This document shows, one piece after another, positions 61,881 through 64,000 of a DNA stretch of 64,000 bases; the stretch's first letter is position 1, and every line of letters begins with the position of its first letter. A program made the translations under genes and the position numbers. The stretch lies in contig CM074196.1 of NCBI GenBank assembly GCA_037179385.1, forward strand, positions 28,913,986 to 28,977,985, in the 5' to 3' direction. The notes below the pieces were generated by a model that searched no databases, was not told the DNA's origin, and was given only the letters and a program-made list of their open reading frames with translations. This stretch comes from Holothuria scabra (lineage: Eukaryota; Echinodermata; Holothuroidea; Aspidochirotida; Holothuriidae).

Positions 61881-62017
61881 AGCTACAGTATTCCTGGGGT
61901 TTATTATTAAGACTGAATTGTTGGATAGTGTCAGAGCCATTTTCTCTGTACTCTTTATTTGAGCATTTTAAACACAATATTTTTCTTTAAGCATCACATT
62001 GTCAGACAGGGACCAAA

Positions 62018-62195
62018 GGTAGAGAGCAGGGTAGATGCTCACTGTTTAACAAGGTGTTTCTTGATTGGTTGTTGCCATTGTATTGTATCGACTGTATTCT
62101 TTGTTAGGGTGAAGGATTAGGTTATGGATTAGGCTATCGTTAGCCAGTAAGGAAATTTCCTGTTAAACAGTGTGCATCGCTCCAGAGAGCATGAC
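62018..62195. mobile_element. Short inverted-repeat element (MITE), copy 2
   Basis: Second copy of the element at 31096-31265. CACTGTTTAACAAGGTG at the left is matched by CCTGTTAAACAGTGTGCATC at the right, with a very similar interior. Confidence 0.8.
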
Positions 62196-62237
62196 AGTAT
62201 TCGGGTCGTTAAAATTATATAAAGGTGACTATTCACT

Positions 62238-63679
62238 CAGGGTTCATACGGGGCCTTGAAAACCTGGAAAGTCCTTGAATTTAAATCATTCATTTTCAAG
62301 GCCTTGAAAGTGCTTGAGTTTTATACTTTTGCATCCTAGTCCTTGAAAAGTGCTTGAATTTTACAAAACCACATTTACCAAACACAGGTACACAGAAACC
62401 TTATCATCTAGAATAGTGGCAAACTCACCTTAAAACCATCTAAACCCATTGATTTTATGATCAGAAAACGATCAGGCACCTAACCAAAATCGACAAAATT
62501 TTCCGTGTATAGGCTCCACTTTGCCTATCATATAGTGTGTTAGGCTAAGTTGCTTGTGTGAAACAAGTGCAATGATGCCTTCAGGATCGTTACTGGACAA
62601 GTGCAACACTTGTTTTGCACATAATAAGCCCAGAAGATGATGAATCTGACAGGAAGGGCTTTTCTATTACAAAATATAGTTAAAATCTGAAGAGGGTGAC
62701 ACTATTAGCCCTAGGTGAGCTATGTAATGCGGGGGGCTTAGGAATACCTTTCCTTATAAATAAAGCTCATACTGATCAGGCAGCATCACTCAATCCATCT
62801 ATCTGTCCACACTTGTTCAAAATGTTTTTCTTCCAATGTGCTTTCATGAATGTGATTGATATTTGGGCACAGTGTTCCTTGGGTGGTGGGGCCCATGTGG
62901 GGTGCTTAGGAATGTTGGACCCAGGTCCCATTTGGCCCATTTTATGATAATCTGCAAAATGCTTCTCCTCCAGCAGTTCTCTTGTACAATGCTGATGGTG
63001 TGTTACAATGATCATGATTTCACTTAGTGGCACCTTCAGGGTAATTATTCCTAGTCCTTGAACAGGACTGTGTACTACGCTTAACGGTGGGACCTACTCT
63101 AGTGTGGAGTAAATGGAAGTAGACGTAGCATAGATTCCTGTTCAAGAACTACAGTAGATATTTCTGACTCCTGAGGTGTTTGGAGTCCAAGGCCCAAGGT
63201 GGACCATAGGGTCCATTTTGTGAAGTATTGCAAGCGATTAACTTTTCCCCCAGGTAATTTTGAATAGAGTTGAAGGCCTGTGATAGTGATCTGTTTACAT
63301 TTTGGGGCATTTTGGTCCAAGGTGCCATGTGGGCCCTATAGTACTTTTTATGAAAATCTGCAAAAATGTCCCTTCAACTACAGATTGACTTGTACAATGT
63401 TGATGGTTTGCCTGAATGATACTTGTTTAGTGGTTCCTTAAGATGATAGTGTTTGCACAACATGGAAGTTCATTTTGATTATTGAATTAGTGCTGTCATA
63501 CTTAAAAAGGATTTTTTCCCCTGAAAACCTCAAAGTGTGCTCAAGTATTTCATACTAGGAAAAAAATTTGGGAGTGTTCTGTAAAAGAGCAATTTGATGT
63601 CCTTGAAAAACCAAGTTACACCTTGAAAAGTCCTTGAAAAGTGCTTGAATTTTATCTTGAGAAATGAGTACGAACCCTG
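62238..63679. mobile_element. Non-autonomous DNA transposon, 1442 bp, TCACT TSD
   Basis: The left end CAGGGTTCATAC and right end GTACGAACCCTG are inverted repeats with one mismatch. They are flanked by TCACT at 62233-62237 and 63680-63684. Subterminal CCTTGAAAAGT(C/G)CTTGAATTTTA words repeat at both ends. The interior has at least two related modules (about 62860-63040 and 63290-63440). No transposase frame is present. The end sequence resembles hAT-type non-autonomous elements, but a 5-bp duplication leaves the superfamily uncertain. Confidence 0.85.
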
Positions 63680-63734
63680 TCACTGCTAATAGTTACATTT
63701 GTCAATGTTTATCTTCTGCGCTTGTCATGCTCGG

Positions 63735-63850
63735 TGCTCAGTAAAAACAATGGAGTAAGGAAAATGAACCAGTGAGCCACAACTGGAAAAAGTCATGGCC
63801 AACTTAAAGCTACATTAAATGATTAGAAGCTGAGCTGTAAATCTTATCTA
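63735..63850. repeat. SINE-like dispersed repeat, copy 4
   Basis: Reverse orientation like copy 3, with CAATGGAGTAAGGAAAATGA and CCAGTGAGCCACAACTGGAA words. It sits about 55 bp beyond the right end of the 62238-63679 element. Confidence 0.6.
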
Positions 63851-64000
63851 ATGAATTCTGTTTAATATTTACATATTTATGTTGTGTCAGCAGCAAAGCA
63901 TTTGGGCTGGATTTGTCATACATACAGTACAGGATGAAGCATTCTGATATGTCAAGTCTCACTCAGATGCTCCCTTTTATGATAATTTTAAACACTTAAA

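Noticed and set aside
62696..62947. 83-codon open frame inside the 1.44-kb element
   Set aside because: No transposase motifs; it falls across the internal repeated modules of a non-autonomous element.

Overview
This window is animal nuclear DNA. It is AT-rich, has long introns with GT/AG borders, and is packed with decayed transposable elements. The protein sequences and repeat style (a DIRS-type retroelement, many short inverted-repeat DNA elements, GGCCTA-rich stretches) suggest a marine invertebrate deuterostome, most likely an echinoderm. That placement is an inference, because no species-level marker is visible.

Layout. (1) 1-1245 is the 3' part of a broken DIRS-type tyrosine-recombinase retroelement. 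(2) 2628-26633, plus strand, holds 21 coding exons of EFTUD2, the U5 snRNP GTPase (116 kDa, Snu114). All splice phases fit and give 831 codons ending in a natural stop. The first roughly 141 residues, with the acidic N-terminus and the P-loop, lie left of the window. (3) 26634-41806 is the EFTUD2 3' flank and intergenic DNA. It has a decayed LINE on the minus strand, several short repeats and a tRNA-Thr(AGT) gene at 41027-41100 (minus). (4) 41807-61443, plus strand, holds the first six coding exons of a CATIP-like gene (ciliogenesis-associated TTC17-interacting protein), which runs off the right edge. Its first intron of about 11.4 kb is a graveyard of LINE, SINE and hAT-like sequence. (5) 61444-64000 is CATIP intron, with a 1.44 kb inverted-repeat element at 62238-63679.

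The two genes are in the same orientation but have unrelated known roles, pre-mRNA splicing and cilium/actin biology, so no shared function is claimed. I found no new multi-gene system. The most interesting observations are structural. They are a partial duplicate of an EFTUD2 exon with a preserved reading frame, an inverted pair of repeats flanking EFTUD2 exons 14-15 that could favour a circular RNA, a 717-bp near-perfect tandem duplication next to a 169-bp minisatellite, and several transposons whose ends and target-site duplications can be read directly.
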